DNA of 64,000 nt. Source: Mesorhizobium sp. PAMC28654. Lineage in GTDB: Bacteria > Pseudomonadota > Alphaproteobacteria > Rhizobiales > Rhizobiaceae. The stretch is from contig NZ_CP085135.1 of the NCBI RefSeq assembly GCF_020616515.1, forward strand, positions 3,906,001 to 3,970,000, written 5' to 3'. Position 1 is the stretch's first letter, and the number at the start of each line of letters is the position of its first letter. Of this stretch, positions 1-7,398 are shown one piece after another. Made by a program: the position numbers and the translations under genes. The notes under the pieces are model-generated. The model was not told where the DNA came from. It worked only from the letters and a program-made list of their open reading frames with translations, and made no database searches.

Positions 1-120
1 TTCACGTTAGAGGCATTGGTCAATCAGAAAGACTATCGTCGATCGGAAGAGCTGCTGCGCGAGATGGATTTCTATCTAACCAGAATGGTCAACGAGACCA
101 AGGTCACACGATTGCGATAG
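1..120 (+). CDS. 3' end of an unidentified gene (partial)
   Basis: The frame starting at base 1 is open for 39 codons and ends in TAG at 118-120. The tail is charged and probably helical (two Arg-Glu-rich turns, then a TKVTRLR end). The next gene starts 13 bp downstream on the same strand, so the two may be co-transcribed. No family can be assigned from this fragment. Confidence 0.5.
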   Translation, partial: FTLEALVNQKDYRRSEELLREMDFYLTRMVNETKVTRLR

Positions 121-133
121 AACGAGGCTACTG

Positions 134-685
134 ATGGCGGAGTTTAGAGATGTCGATTGGTCGGAACACTACCGCTTCGTCGGGACGTTCGTCGTCGAGT
201 TTGAGAAGATACCGACCAAGCTTCGGTATTTCTACAGCTGCATTCTGCAACTGCAAGGCTTGAAAGTATGGGAACTCGGCGCAAACGTTCTATCCATCGT
301 CACCATTTCTCCCGAGAGCCTCGCAATTGCGTACGGGTCGGCGCTGAAGCTGCTGACGGACGACAAAAACGTCAAAGGCTTGGTCGATGATATCTGCAAG
401 CGCACGAAGACACTGGCGGAGCGTCGCAACGAAATCGTCCACGGAGAGTGGCGCATTGGTCCGGAAATGGTCATCGTTGGCACAGATAAATTGCCGGACC
501 GGTTCGGTATAAAGCGGAAGCCGACGAAAGATGGGCAACGCGTAACCGATCTTCCTACCATCAACGAACTTTCCGGTTTAGTAGATGAAGCTAGGGCGAT
601 TGCTCAAATGATAGAGCGAGCTTTCATCGCACTCGTGATGATTTTAGAGCCACCAGATGCGGCATCCTCACAGGCGGAATCGTAG
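134..685 (+). CDS. HEPN-like hypothetical protein
   Basis: This is a 183-aa soluble, mostly helical protein. Residues 97-106 read RRNEIVHGEW, which contains an R98-x4-H103 pair with a polar residue after the Arg, the arrangement of the HEPN RNase active site (Rx4-6H). HEPN proteins are commonly toxin or defence RNases, but the motif also occurs in non-catalytic helical proteins, so activity is inferred only. It follows the partial gene at 1-120 by 13 bp. An IS3-family element begins 30 bp after the stop codon. Base composition matches the surrounding GC-poor accessory region rather than the host. Confidence 0.55.
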   Translation: MAEFRDVDWSEHYRFVGTFVVEFEKIPTKLRYFYSCILQLQGLKVWELGANVLSIVTISPESLAIAYGSALKLLTDDKNVKGLVDDICKRTKTLAERRNEIVHGEWRIGPEMVIVGTDKLPDRFGIKRKPTKDGQRVTDLPTINELSGLVDEARAIAQMIERAFIALVMILEPPDAASSQAES

Positions 686-776
686 CGAGAAGAACGACTA
701 TCGCTATCAGCCGAGTGGCCTGCTGCCGGTTTCGTGGACACCGAGATAAGGTGTTTAACGGAACTGGAGAGTGGGA

Positions 777-1067
777 ATGCAGAGAAGGAAGTTCAGCCGC
801 GAGTTCAAGCTTGAGGCGGTGAGATTGGTGAAGGATCGGGGCGTTGCGGTGGCGCAGGCGGCCCGTGATTTGGATCTCCATGAGAATGTGCTGCGCAAGT
901 GGGTCCGCGAGACGAGCGCTGACCCGCAGCATGCCTTTCCCGGCCATGGTCAAATGAAGCCTGAGCAGCAGGAGATTGACCGGCTGCGTCGGGAAGTTAC
1001 TAAGCTGAAGGCGGAGCGCGACATCCTAAAAAAGGCCGCAGCCTACTTCGCGAGGGATGCGATATGA
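777..1067 (+). CDS. IS3-family transposase OrfA
   Basis: This small DNA-binding protein has an N-terminal helix-turn-helix of the IS3 OrfA type (KFSREFKLEAVRLV, then a second helix ending NVLRKWVRE) and a C-terminal leucine-zipper-like segment (EIDRLRREVTKLKAERDILKK). ATG 777 is preferred because GGAG at 766-769 is well spaced from it; a GTG at 771 would add two residues. Its stop overlaps the orfB start. A slippery A6G run near its end allows fusion to OrfB. Confidence 0.88.
   Translation: MQRRKFSREFKLEAVRLVKDRGVAVAQAARDLDLHENVLRKWVRETSADPQHAFPGHGQMKPEQQEIDRLRREVTKLKAERDILKKAAAYFARDAI
1028..1034 (+). other. Programmed -1 frameshift slippery site (A6G)
   Basis: AAAAAAG sits with AAA AAG in the orfA zero frame, the same phasing as the IS911-type signal. 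The -1 frame is open from here through the orfB ATG at 1064, so slippage would give an uninterrupted OrfAB transposase. Confidence 0.75.
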
Positions 1068-1924
1068 GGTTCGCCTTTATCGCGAAGCACCGTTCGATCT
1101 GGCCGGTGGCATGGCTGTGCAATGCGCTGGATGTGTCGCGCTCAGGCTTCCATGCCTGGCTCAACCGCAGCCCCAGCGCCCGGTCCCAGCACGACGAGAT
1201 GCTCGTTCCCAGGATCGACCGGAGCTTCAAGAGCAGCGACCGCACCTATGGCGCCCGTCGCGTCTGGCACGACGTCTTGGCTGAGGGAGTCTCCTGCGGT
1301 CTTCATCGCGTCGAGAGGCTCATGCGGGAGAACGGCTTGCGTGCCCGGCCTCGGCGCCGCGGGCTACCGAAGGACACTGGCGAGCGAGCCGCCGTGTCGG
1401 ACAATCTCCTTGATCGCGCCTTCGAAGCTGCTGCTCCGAACCAGAAGTGGATTGCCGACTTCACCTACATCTGGACCGCCGAAGGATGGCTCTATGTTGC
1501 GGCGGTCGTCGACCTGTTCTCCAGGCGTGTCGTCGGCTGGGCGATGAAGGCCGAGATGACGGCCCAACTCGTCACCGACGCCCTAATCATGGCGATCTGG
1601 CGCCGAGGCAAGCCAGACAGCCTGCTCCATCATTCGGACCAGGGGTCGCAATATACGAGCGAGCAGTTCCAGCGCCTGATGGCCGATCACGGCATTACCT
1701 GCTCGATGAGCCGGTCCGGCAACGTCTGGGACAATGCTGCGATGGAGAGCTTCTTCTCGTCGCTCAAAACCGAGCGGACAGCCCGCAAGGTCTACAGGAC
1801 GAGGGATCACGCCAAGGCAGATGTGTTCGATTACATCGAATGCTTCTATAACCCTCGGCGAAGGCACTCGACGCTGGGCTATCTCAGCCCCAACGAGTTC
1901 GAGGAGCAAGCTATGCTAGCTTAA
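1064..1924 (+). CDS. IS3-family transposase OrfB (DDE integrase-type)
   Basis: This 286-aa protein has an HTH_21-like N-terminal part (YGARRVWHDVL) followed by an rve integrase core. The three acidic catalytic residues are visible: D in WIADFTYIW, D in HHSDQGSQY, and E in NAAMESFFSSLK with the DDE(35)-type context. The length is normal for an intact IS3 OrfB. It overlaps orfA by 4 bp (ATGA) and is probably made mainly as an OrfAB fusion through the slippery site at 1028-1034. Confidence 0.93.
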   Translation: MRFAFIAKHRSIWPVAWLCNALDVSRSGFHAWLNRSPSARSQHDEMLVPRIDRSFKSSDRTYGARRVWHDVLAEGVSCGLHRVERLMRENGLRARPRRRGLPKDTGERAAVSDNLLDRAFEAAAPNQKWIADFTYIWTAEGWLYVAAVVDLFSRRVVGWAMKAEMTAQLVTDALIMAIWRRGKPDSLLHHSDQGSQYTSEQFQRLMADHGITCSMSRSGNVWDNAAMESFFSSLKTERTARKVYRTRDHAKADVFDYIECFYNPRRRHSTLGYLSPNEFEEQAMLA

Positions 1925-2335
1925 CCGGGTGTCCGAAAAACCGGCAGCAGGCCAGGGGTCGGGATTTACCCACGACGGTATATGTCCCATGTCGTGATCG
2001 GTCAGCGCCTGATAGTTTCTTTCAAAGGCATTCCGGATCGTAGCTTGGTCAAACATGCTGATCACGACTTGAGATGGATCGTCCGCCAGCGGATGTGCAT
2101 GGATAACGCGCTCCACTTCATCGAGCACCCTGAATGTGCCGTCCGTATCTCGCACGAATGATATCCGGCCGCTGGTCGATGTCTTGATGGCGCATGTGAG
2201 TGCCTCACCGTTTTTCGAAATCCGGATACGAGACAAGTCGCGCGAGCCCTTTCCTCCGGGCTGAGAGGTTACTGAGAACCCCTCGCGCTCCAGCAGAGAT
2301 ACGACAGCCTTTCTAACTTCCCTATCATTGTTCAC
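1916..2335 (-). CDS. Hypothetical protein, C-terminus rewritten by IS insertion
   Basis: The protein has 139 codons from a GTG start at 2335, with AAGGAAAGGAAAG upstream as ribosome site. It is small and basic at the N-terminus (NNDREVRKAVVSLLEREGF), with a beta-rich middle; no family is recognised. The last 13 residues, beginning W-P-A-A-G-F, are encoded by the inverted repeat of the IS3 element. On the other side of the IS the same strand reads CTC GGC TGA, so the ancestral protein probably ended one or two residues after N-P-D-P. The insertion therefore likely left it functional, with only a foreign tail. Confidence 0.55.
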   Translation of the reverse strand: MNNDREVRKAVVSLLEREGFSVTSQPGGKGSRDLSRIRISKNGEALTCAIKTSTSGRISFVRDTDGTFRVLDEVERVIHAHPLADDPSQVVISMFDQATIRNAFERNYQALTDHDMGHIPSWVNPDPWPAAGFSDTRLS

Positions 2336-2610
2336 CGAGCTTTCCTTTCCTTGTCGTTTAGTAAGTTATGATAAGCTGGCATTTCGGCGAGGTAAGCTCA
2401 AGAGACTAAGAGATAAGTTGGGGAGAGCACACCAGGGGGGGGTGGCGGATCCTTGGTTCTCGGCCAGCGAATTTGGTCGAAATCTGCGACCTTTCGAACC
2501 ACTCAAGCCAACATCATGTAGCTGGCTCGACTAGTTAAGATCGCCGTTGTCGTTGGTCACTTGCCAAAGGATAGCGCCGCCCGTCGGATCAACCTGACGG
2601 AGAAATGACA

Positions 2611-2934
2611 ATGGATGCACGAATCATAAAAGCGCTCGCTTGCGAGAGCAGGCTGAAAATCCTGGATTTTCTGAACTGGCCGGGGCTGTATTTTCCCGAT
2701 GTTCCCAACGCGCCACAGACCGGCCTAACAAACAAGCTGATCTGCGGGCGGCTCGGTCTTAAGCAAGAGACCGTCAGTCTGCATATGCGCTGGTTGACGG
2801 AAGCCAGGCTGGTTTCCGCGACGAAGGTTGGGACACGGGTCTTTTACAGGCGGAATGAGCCCGGAATCGACGAGGCAATCAGCTCCCTGTGCGATATCCT
2901 ACAGGCCGGCTTTGACGAAACTCGCAAATCATAA
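2611..2934 (+). CDS. ArsR/SmtB-type winged-helix regulator
   Basis: This protein of about 107 aa has the ArsR fold signature: ACESRLKILDFL for the first helices, then LICGRLGLKQETVSLHMRWLTEARLV as the recognition helix, followed by a beta wing (ATKVGTRVFYRR). An insert of about 15 residues (WPGLYFPDVPNAPQTG) between helices 2 and 3 is longer than usual. It has no cysteine metal box in the recognition helix, so metal sensing is not indicated. GGAG at 2599-2602 fits ATG 2611 better than ATG 2605. It stands alone, 83 bp before a MucR-like gene; the target is unknown. Confidence 0.75.
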   Translation: MDARIIKALACESRLKILDFLNWPGLYFPDVPNAPQTGLTNKLICGRLGLKQETVSLHMRWLTEARLVSATKVGTRVFYRRNEPGIDEAISSLCDILQAGFDETRKS

Positions 2935-3016
2935 TCGGCAGGGCTTTTCTGGTTGCCGCCAGCTAATGAACCGCCTATTCGCGTATCAGGGGGTTATTTC
3001 AGCCTAGGAGGGCCAA

Positions 3017-3478
3017 TTGTCAGACGAAAACACTAATTCCGCGCTCGTTGAGCTGACAGCGGGCATTGTTTCGGCATATGTGTCGAATAACCCGGTTCCT
3101 GCCGGCGAACTCCCCGCTGTAATTGCCCAAATTCACCTGTCTCTATGCGGATTGCAGGCGGGTTCTTCGCCCCAAACGGCGTCAGAACCATTGAAACCGG
3201 CGGTTCCGATCAAGAAATCCGTCACGCCCGATTTCATCATCTCACTGGAAGACGGCAAGAAATTTAAGTCCCTGAAGCGCCATTTGAGCACGAGCTACGG
3301 GATGACACCGGCTGAATATCGCGAAAAATGGGGTCTTCCGGCCGATTATCCGATGGTTGCCGCCAACTATGCGGCATCTCGTTCGGAATTAGCGAAGAAA
3401 ATAGGGCTGGGACGGAAGCCGAAGGAGCCAGCTGAGCCCGTGGCTAAGAAACCAACCCGGCAAAAATCCAAGAGCTGA
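3017..3478 (+). CDS. MucR/Ros-family transcriptional regulator lacking most zinc ligands
   Basis: The 153-aa protein carries the Ros/MucR core: KPAVPIKKSVTPDF at 60-73, the finger region SLEDGKKFKSLKRHL around 76-90, then TPAEYREKWGLPADYPMV. The family binds AT-rich DNA as an H-NS-like regulator of exopolysaccharide, motility and symbiosis genes. Compared with Ros (C79, C82, H92, H97), the first ligand is Ser76, the second Asp79, the third His89, and the fourth is Tyr94 (Ser93 before it). Zinc cannot be held in the usual way. Some Mesorhizobium loti homologues are known to fold without zinc. TTG is the start, with a strong AGGAGGG at 3006-3012. Confidence 0.88.
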   Translation: MSDENTNSALVELTAGIVSAYVSNNPVPAGELPAVIAQIHLSLCGLQAGSSPQTASEPLKPAVPIKKSVTPDFIISLEDGKKFKSLKRHLSTSYGMTPAEYREKWGLPADYPMVAANYAASRSELAKKIGLGRKPKEPAEPVAKKPTRQKSKS

Positions 3479-3576
3479 TCGATCGATTGCGAGATGCTCA
3501 TGGTGACTCCTGCGCCATTAGCTGACACTGAGGCCACGGAGCTCAATCGGCATGTCGGGATTTTGTGTGCTTGAGG

Positions 3577-5349
3577 TCAACCTGCGACAGGGTGATCACT
3601 TTCAATTGTCACTGCGGATTGAACCTCAGGCGCATGTATCCCCCGCCTATTCTTGTCCTTCAGCCATGCAGCGACTTTGTCCAGGAACGACCAGACATCA
3701 CCCGTGCTAGGGCGTACGTACGTCTGCGATTTGGGGTCGCTTCCGAGCGCTTCAAAAACCTCGTGTAGCCATTTCTTGTTCCGTCGCACCTCTAGCGTAG
3801 GAAGCCAATGCTCAACTTCGCCATGGCGTAAAACAAATAGCCCGTATTTATCGAGCGCATCTAAAAGGTTTTCAGCCTTTTCCAAATCCTGCCCTTGAAC
3901 CAAGGATATGCCACCCTCACTTTTGGGCGATTCCCCCGTGTCAATCAAAGCTTTCCAAGTTTCACCGCGCTGTTGAAGAACGTGGTTGAATGGCTTCGGA
4001 TATCCACATGCTTCAAGAATGCTTTGAAGCTTGGTTTCAGGATTCAAAGCGTCGATATCAAGTACCGCTGCAACCGGAATGCCCAGTTTACGCAACGGAC
4101 CGACAATCCGATGGACGGAGTCTTTGCCATTGGCATTGAGAAACAGCGTATTAGGTGAACCTCGATCGGGCGACAACTCAACAAGTCGTTCATTAATCTC
4201 TTGATAAAAGGCCCGGTCAGCGTCGGCTTCTGCAACCAACACGCTTTCGTAAAAAACACCCGCAAGGGCATTAGCAGATCGCAGAAGCGGGTCGAGCATC
4301 ATCGCCCTCACATCCGTGTTCCCAAGCATTCGAGCACTACCGGCACCGTCCCGGTAAGTTAGCCTCACTACGTTAACCGCAGCACCAGATTGGATCGCTC
4401 CCATGAGAAACTGGGGACTGTGCGTTGAAACGAAAACGTGCTTGCCGACTTCGTCTGCCGTTCTTGCGATCTCTTTCCCGAGCTTAAAAGCCAAAGCGGG
4501 GTGCAGAAACGCCTCCGGTTCATCGATCACGATGACCCGAGGGTCTCCAGCACGAAGTTCAATAAGAATTCCCGTGAACGCCTTCACCCCGTCGCTCATT
4601 TGATTGATGTTCCGGGCTCGGCTCATCCAATCGAGCGTCTCATCCTCCACGCGGCGTTCTGGCGGCGGTGGGGACTCACCGTATCGCAAACCGAGGTAGC
4701 TTGCTTCAGACATATCGATACCAAGGTATAGGCCGAAAGCGTCGTAAAGCACTTCGCGAATTTTCGTTCGCCGAGGGTCATCCGTGAAAATTCGTGCAAA
4801 CGAACTTGAGGGATCTTTCAAGTTTCCGCGATCCTGAGGATTGACAAGGTTGATCCTGCTCGGACCATCCAAGTTGAGCAGAAACCTACTGGCATAATAA
4901 TTGGCGTAGTGCTGTCGTCGATGATCCGGCGCATTGGGAGCCCGCAAAGCCTCCAGGAAGTGCGGAATATGCAACTCAGCTCGCCACGGGCCGTGCTTCA
5001 GAATTGCATTGGTAGGATTCACACCTTGGCCGGGATCAGGCTCCACCTTCCAAGCGTCGAAAATTGCCTTTGCCTCATCGGCGTCATGAGGCTTGAAGCG
5101 TATCTCATCAAGGATCAAATTCGCACTGGGTCGGCCATCGCTGCAGGATTGCGCAATTTCGCGCAGAACTACGCTCTTTCCGGAATTATTCGGGCCTACA
5201 AATACCGTGCATGTTGGTGAGTTGAGCACTAGGGGGGCGCCGCCGGGGCTAGCTCCGAGCTTAAACTTCAGTTCTTCAATGAGCATTGCGCTGCCAAAGG
5301 ATTCTTTTGCTACATCCCTTATATCTATAAATTGTGAGATCTTGGTCAA
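3577..5349 (-). CDS. OLD-family ATPase with C-terminal TOPRIM nuclease domain
   Basis: The protein has up to 590 aa. The N-terminal half is an ABC/SMC-like ATPase: Walker A GPNNSGKS (residues 52-59), a signature-like MSDGVKAF, Walker B VIVIDEPEAFLHP and switch histidine FVSTHSPQ. The C-terminal half has TOPRIM motifs, the acidic VLVAEADADRAF and the later AAVLDID. This is the overcoming-lysogenization-defect arrangement; relatives act as anti-phage nucleases alone or with helicase partners (for example GajA in Gabija). No GajB-like helicase or reverse transcriptase lies next to it. The start is uncertain: TTG 5349 or ATG 5286 (22nd codon), neither with a strong ribosome site. A defence role is inferred. 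Confidence 0.82.
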   Translation of the reverse strand: MTKISQFIDIRDVAKESFGSAMLIEELKFKLGASPGGAPLVLNSPTCTVFVGPNNSGKSVVLREIAQSCSDGRPSANLILDEIRFKPHDADEAKAIFDAWKVEPDPGQGVNPTNAILKHGPWRAELHIPHFLEALRAPNAPDHRRQHYANYYASRFLLNLDGPSRINLVNPQDRGNLKDPSSSFARIFTDDPRRTKIREVLYDAFGLYLGIDMSEASYLGLRYGESPPPPERRVEDETLDWMSRARNINQMSDGVKAFTGILIELRAGDPRVIVIDEPEAFLHPALAFKLGKEIARTADEVGKHVFVSTHSPQFLMGAIQSGAAVNVVRLTYRDGAGSARMLGNTDVRAMMLDPLLRSANALAGVFYESVLVAEADADRAFYQEINERLVELSPDRGSPNTLFLNANGKDSVHRIVGPLRKLGIPVAAVLDIDALNPETKLQSILEACGYPKPFNHVLQQRGETWKALIDTGESPKSEGGISLVQGQDLEKAENLLDALDKYGLFVLRHGEVEHWLPTLEVRRNKKWLHEVFEALGSDPKSQTYVRPSTGDVWSFLDKVAAWLKDKNRRGIHAPEVQSAVTIESDHPVAG

Positions 5350-5430
5350 TAGCTACCGTTTCGGCGGTAGGAGAACGGGCGGAAACAGACCATACGAAAC
5401 TTGGTTGAGATGAGATGCAGTGCACCAGGA

Positions 5431-5820
5431 TCATTGCTCCGGCATCGTGGGGCGCCCATACTCATCGAACGCCTGGACCACTTCGTCCTTGCCGTTCTCG
5501 GTTGTAATCTGGCGACCCTCGACGCACCGATGCTTCAGGTTCTTGACCTTCGGCGAGTTGAAATAGACGGCTTCGTCCCCATTGATGGTTATCACCCAGC
5601 CTGAATGCTTGCCGGCATAAGCCCGGATCGAACGGACCAGATTGGTGACGCATGCGGCCGTTTCGCCGGAGTACCCTCGCTGGATAATGACTTCACTGGC
5701 GCGATTGTACTTTTCGATCGGAATGCGAATTGTGTCGTCGGCATACGAGGTGCCTGGCGACAATGCTGCCAGGACCAACAGCGAAATCGCCAAGCCTGTT
5801 TGGGATGGTGTACGGAGCAT
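5431..5820 (-). CDS. Small exported protein of unknown function
   Basis: The 129-aa product begins with a clear signal peptide (basic MLRTPSQTG, hydrophobic LAISLLVLAAL, cleavage after TSYA before DDTIRIP). The mature part of about 100 residues is hydrophilic with two cysteines (in AACVTNL and KHRCVEG) that could form a disulphide in the periplasm. The open frame extends further upstream, but that stretch is antisense to no signal peptide and overlaps the zinc-ribbon gene, so ATG 5820 is chosen. It starts 14 bp after the zinc-ribbon gene and is probably its operon partner. Confidence 0.6.
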   Translation of the reverse strand: MLRTPSQTGLAISLLVLAALSPGTSYADDTIRIPIEKYNRASEVIIQRGYSGETAACVTNLVRSIRAYAGKHSGWVITINGDEAVYFNSPKVKNLKHRCVEGRQITTENGKDEVVQAFDEYGRPTMPEQ

Positions 5821-5834
5821 CGAGCTACACGGCT

Positions 5835-6164
5835 TCAATAATAGTACCGCTTGTTCCGGAACAAATACATCAGGACGTAAACCGGGATCCAAAGACCGCC
5901 GGTAACGATCACCAACAGGATGTGCAGCCAGTGACGAAAGCGTCTTAAAGTCCCGGCTCCTGACGCGGCTGCCGCGGCTGCAGCACCGCCTCCGGCATTC
6001 ATGAACACCTGGGGAGCATGCTTCTGGCTCTTTAGGTACTCGATTTCGCGCATTTGCGGGTCGAGAATCTCGCCACAATGCTTGCACTTCTTGGACTTGG
6101 GATTGATCGGCTCCGAGCAATACGGGCAATCGATCGTGCTTGTCGGCGCTGCTGCTTCTTCCAT
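5835..6164 (-). CDS. Zinc-ribbon membrane protein
   Basis: The 109-aa protein has an N-terminal double zinc knuckle, CPYC near residues 13-16 and CKHC near 27-30, typical of zinc ribbons. A low-complexity Ala/Gly linker follows (around 58-70), then two closely spaced hydrophobic stretches (LHILLVIVTGGLWIPVYVLMYLF) and a basic-aromatic end. The topology suggests a membrane-anchored cytoplasmic ribbon. The gene faces the XRE regulator across a shared upstream region holding a perfect inverted repeat (6272-6300), so that regulator may control it. Function is unknown. Confidence 0.6.
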   Translation of the reverse strand: MEEAAAPTSTIDCPYCSEPINPKSKKCKHCGEILDPQMREIEYLKSQKHAPQVFMNAGGGAAAAAAASGAGTLRRFRHWLHILLVIVTGGLWIPVYVLMYLFRNKRYYY

Positions 6165-6271
6165 GTGATCCCCACCGTTGAGATCGTCGGCTGAAGCAAC
6201 ATGGTCGCGTTATCAGAGCCGAGCGAACCACTTATCTATCAGGACGATGTTTCTCAGGATTATGGTACCTT

Positions 6272-6300
6272 CGTATGTTTTTCAACGAGAAAAACATACG
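6272..6300. promoter_or_regulatory. Perfect 12-bp-arm inverted repeat, candidate operator
   Basis: CGTATGTTTTTC and its exact complement GAAAAACATACG are separated by AACGA. It lies between the divergent zinc-ribbon gene (start 6164) and the XRE regulator (start 6345), 44 bp before the latter. Position and symmetry suggest the autoregulatory site of the XRE protein. Confidence 0.65.
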
Positions 6301-6344
6301 GTTAGATATGTTCTGCAGCTATTTCTTATCCCACCAGATGAGGG

Positions 6345-6707
6345 ATGACCCCGCGTGAGCAATCACAGATCGCCGCTGAACTTTTTAAGGATCGGTTGAA
6401 GGCCGCTCGCAAACAGGCTGGCCTTACCCAGGACGACCTGGTCGCAAAAGCTGACATCTCGACGGTGACGCTGAGCAAGCTGGAGACCGGTGTAAACAAG
6501 CCAGCCTTCGAGATATTCGTCTCGTTGGCTTACGCGCTGAACGTTTCGCCCAATTTTCTTGTAGGTTGGGACGATGAGGGTCGCGCTGAGACTGATGCAG
6601 CATGCAGGCAGCTTCTGAGTCGCCTTCACGTTCTCATCGAACGGCTTTCAGACGACTGGCTTGAACAGCTACTTTCCCTCTCAGAAACCGCCCTGAAGGG
6701 CGAATAA
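6345..6707 (+). CDS. XRE-family HTH transcriptional regulator
   Basis: The 120-aa protein has an HTH_3/XRE domain at about residues 13-68 (KAARKQAGLTQDDLVAK, then STVTLSKLETGVNKP and a conserved LAYALNVSPNFLVGW). A short acidic helical tail probably dimerises it. It resembles phage and element repressors. The divergent zinc-ribbon/exported-protein pair and the inverted repeat at 6272-6300 suggest a repressor controlling its own promoter and its neighbour. A hairpin directly after the stop ends the unit. Confidence 0.8.
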   Translation: MTPREQSQIAAELFKDRLKAARKQAGLTQDDLVAKADISTVTLSKLETGVNKPAFEIFVSLAYALNVSPNFLVGWDDEGRAETDAACRQLLSRLHVLIERLSDDWLEQLLSLSETALKGE

Positions 6708-6712
6708 ATTCG

Positions 6713-6739
6713 CCTATCCCGCCGTTTTAGCGGGATAGG
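6713..6739. terminator. Hairpin between convergent genes
   Basis: CCTATCCCGC pairs with GCGGGATAGG across a 7-base loop, six bases after the XRE stop codon and 23 before the end of the convergent minus-strand gene. There is no strong T-run directly after the stem, so it may be a weak or bidirectional terminator. Confidence 0.6.
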
Positions 6740-6761
6740 GTGTCGATTTTCCATGTGAAGG

Positions 6762-7133
6762 TTAGCGGCCCTTCTTGAACCGAGCCCTGACCTGCTCGGA
6801 TACCGTGGCCAGCTGGGTGTCAAAAGTGCCGTCAACGGCGGCTACTCGGACCTTCTGAAGCGCATCGACCACACCGTTGATGTCGGCACATGCGATCGCA
6901 TGCTTGCCCTTGGCAAGTTCCAGGGGAATCTTGCCGTACTTGATTGCAAGGGTCGGCTTGCCGTCCATGTCGATCGTCCACCAGCGGCCACGGAACTTCC
7001 GACCCTGGTTTTCCGGTTCGGCCATATACAGTTGATGGTCGATCTGCATGACCAGCCTTTGACGACGTTTTGATGCGGGGTCCGATGCATCCTGCTTCGG
7101 TGTGGCGACCAGCTTCAGTCCTTCGAATGCCAT
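6762..7133 (-). CDS. Conserved-looking hypothetical protein of the element
   Basis: The 123-aa basic, soluble protein has a K-R-R-Q-R cluster near residue 23, a W-W pair in a beta-like core (GRWWTIDMDGKPTLAIKYG) and an acidic then basic C-terminal helix. A strong AAGGAAGGAGA ribosome site lies just upstream of ATG 7133. It is the next gene downstream of the primase-helicase on the same strand, but a long inverted repeat (7261-7361) separates them. No family is recognised; a nucleic-acid-related accessory role is only a guess from its basic character and position. Confidence 0.5.
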   Translation of the reverse strand: MAFEGLKLVATPKQDASDPASKRRQRLVMQIDHQLYMAEPENQGRKFRGRWWTIDMDGKPTLAIKYGKIPLELAKGKHAIACADINGVVDALQKVRVAAVDGTFDTQLATVSEQVRARFKKGR

Positions 7134-7260
7134 TGTGATCTCCTTCCTTGATGATCGACAACGGCATCCCGTCGAACGACCGGAAAGGTCAACGGCCTAG
7201 CCCGGACCTTCGTTAAGCCAATTCGGATCACGACCCAAATGTAAGAAAAGGAGGATTTAA

Positions 7261-7361
7261 AAAGGAGGATAAGTGGAGATAATTTATGTGTGTTCTATAT
7301 AAATTCGGGAGTTAGCCGAGCCGTTGGAGCACATATAAATTATCTCCACTTATCCTTCTTT
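7261..7361. repeat. Long inverted repeat, 32-bp arms, 37-bp loop
   Basis: The left arm (7261-7292) and right arm (7330-7361) are complementary at 30 of 32 positions. Both mismatches would be G-U pairs in an RNA read from one strand. The shared core is GGATAAGTGGAGATAATTTA. A further AGGAGGAT direct repeat stands just left (about 7248-7255). It lies just downstream of the primase-helicase gene. It could be a replication origin or Rep nick site, a very strong terminator, or an RNA hairpin. Confidence 0.85.
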
Positions 7362-7398
7362 TTCAAATCCATGAAAATATTATAAATTTTCACGTTTT

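Larger units (their letters stand above)
716..1954 (+). mobile_element. IS3-family insertion sequence, about 1239 bp
   Basis: The element is bounded by inverted repeats beginning TGGCCTGCTGCCGGTTT at both ends (716 onward, and the complement ending at 1954). The outer 17 bp are identical, and about 24 of the outer 27 positions match. Inside lie overlapping orfA and orfB in the IS3 order. The flanking trinucleotides are GAG and GGG, so there is no perfect target duplication. The right end reads into a minus-strand gene (1916-2335) and replaces its last codons. Confidence 0.9.

Noticed and set aside
711..1957. Three-base target duplication around the IS3 element
   Set aside because: The flanks are GAG and GGG, so no exact duplication can be claimed.
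2328..2534. Small plus-strand ORF between the IS-adjacent gene and the ArsR gene
   Set aside because: No ribosome site, no recognisable motif, and it overlaps the promoter side of the divergent gene.
5821..6231. Upstream extension of the small exported protein
   Set aside because: It overlaps the zinc-ribbon gene in another frame and puts the signal peptide at residue 138.
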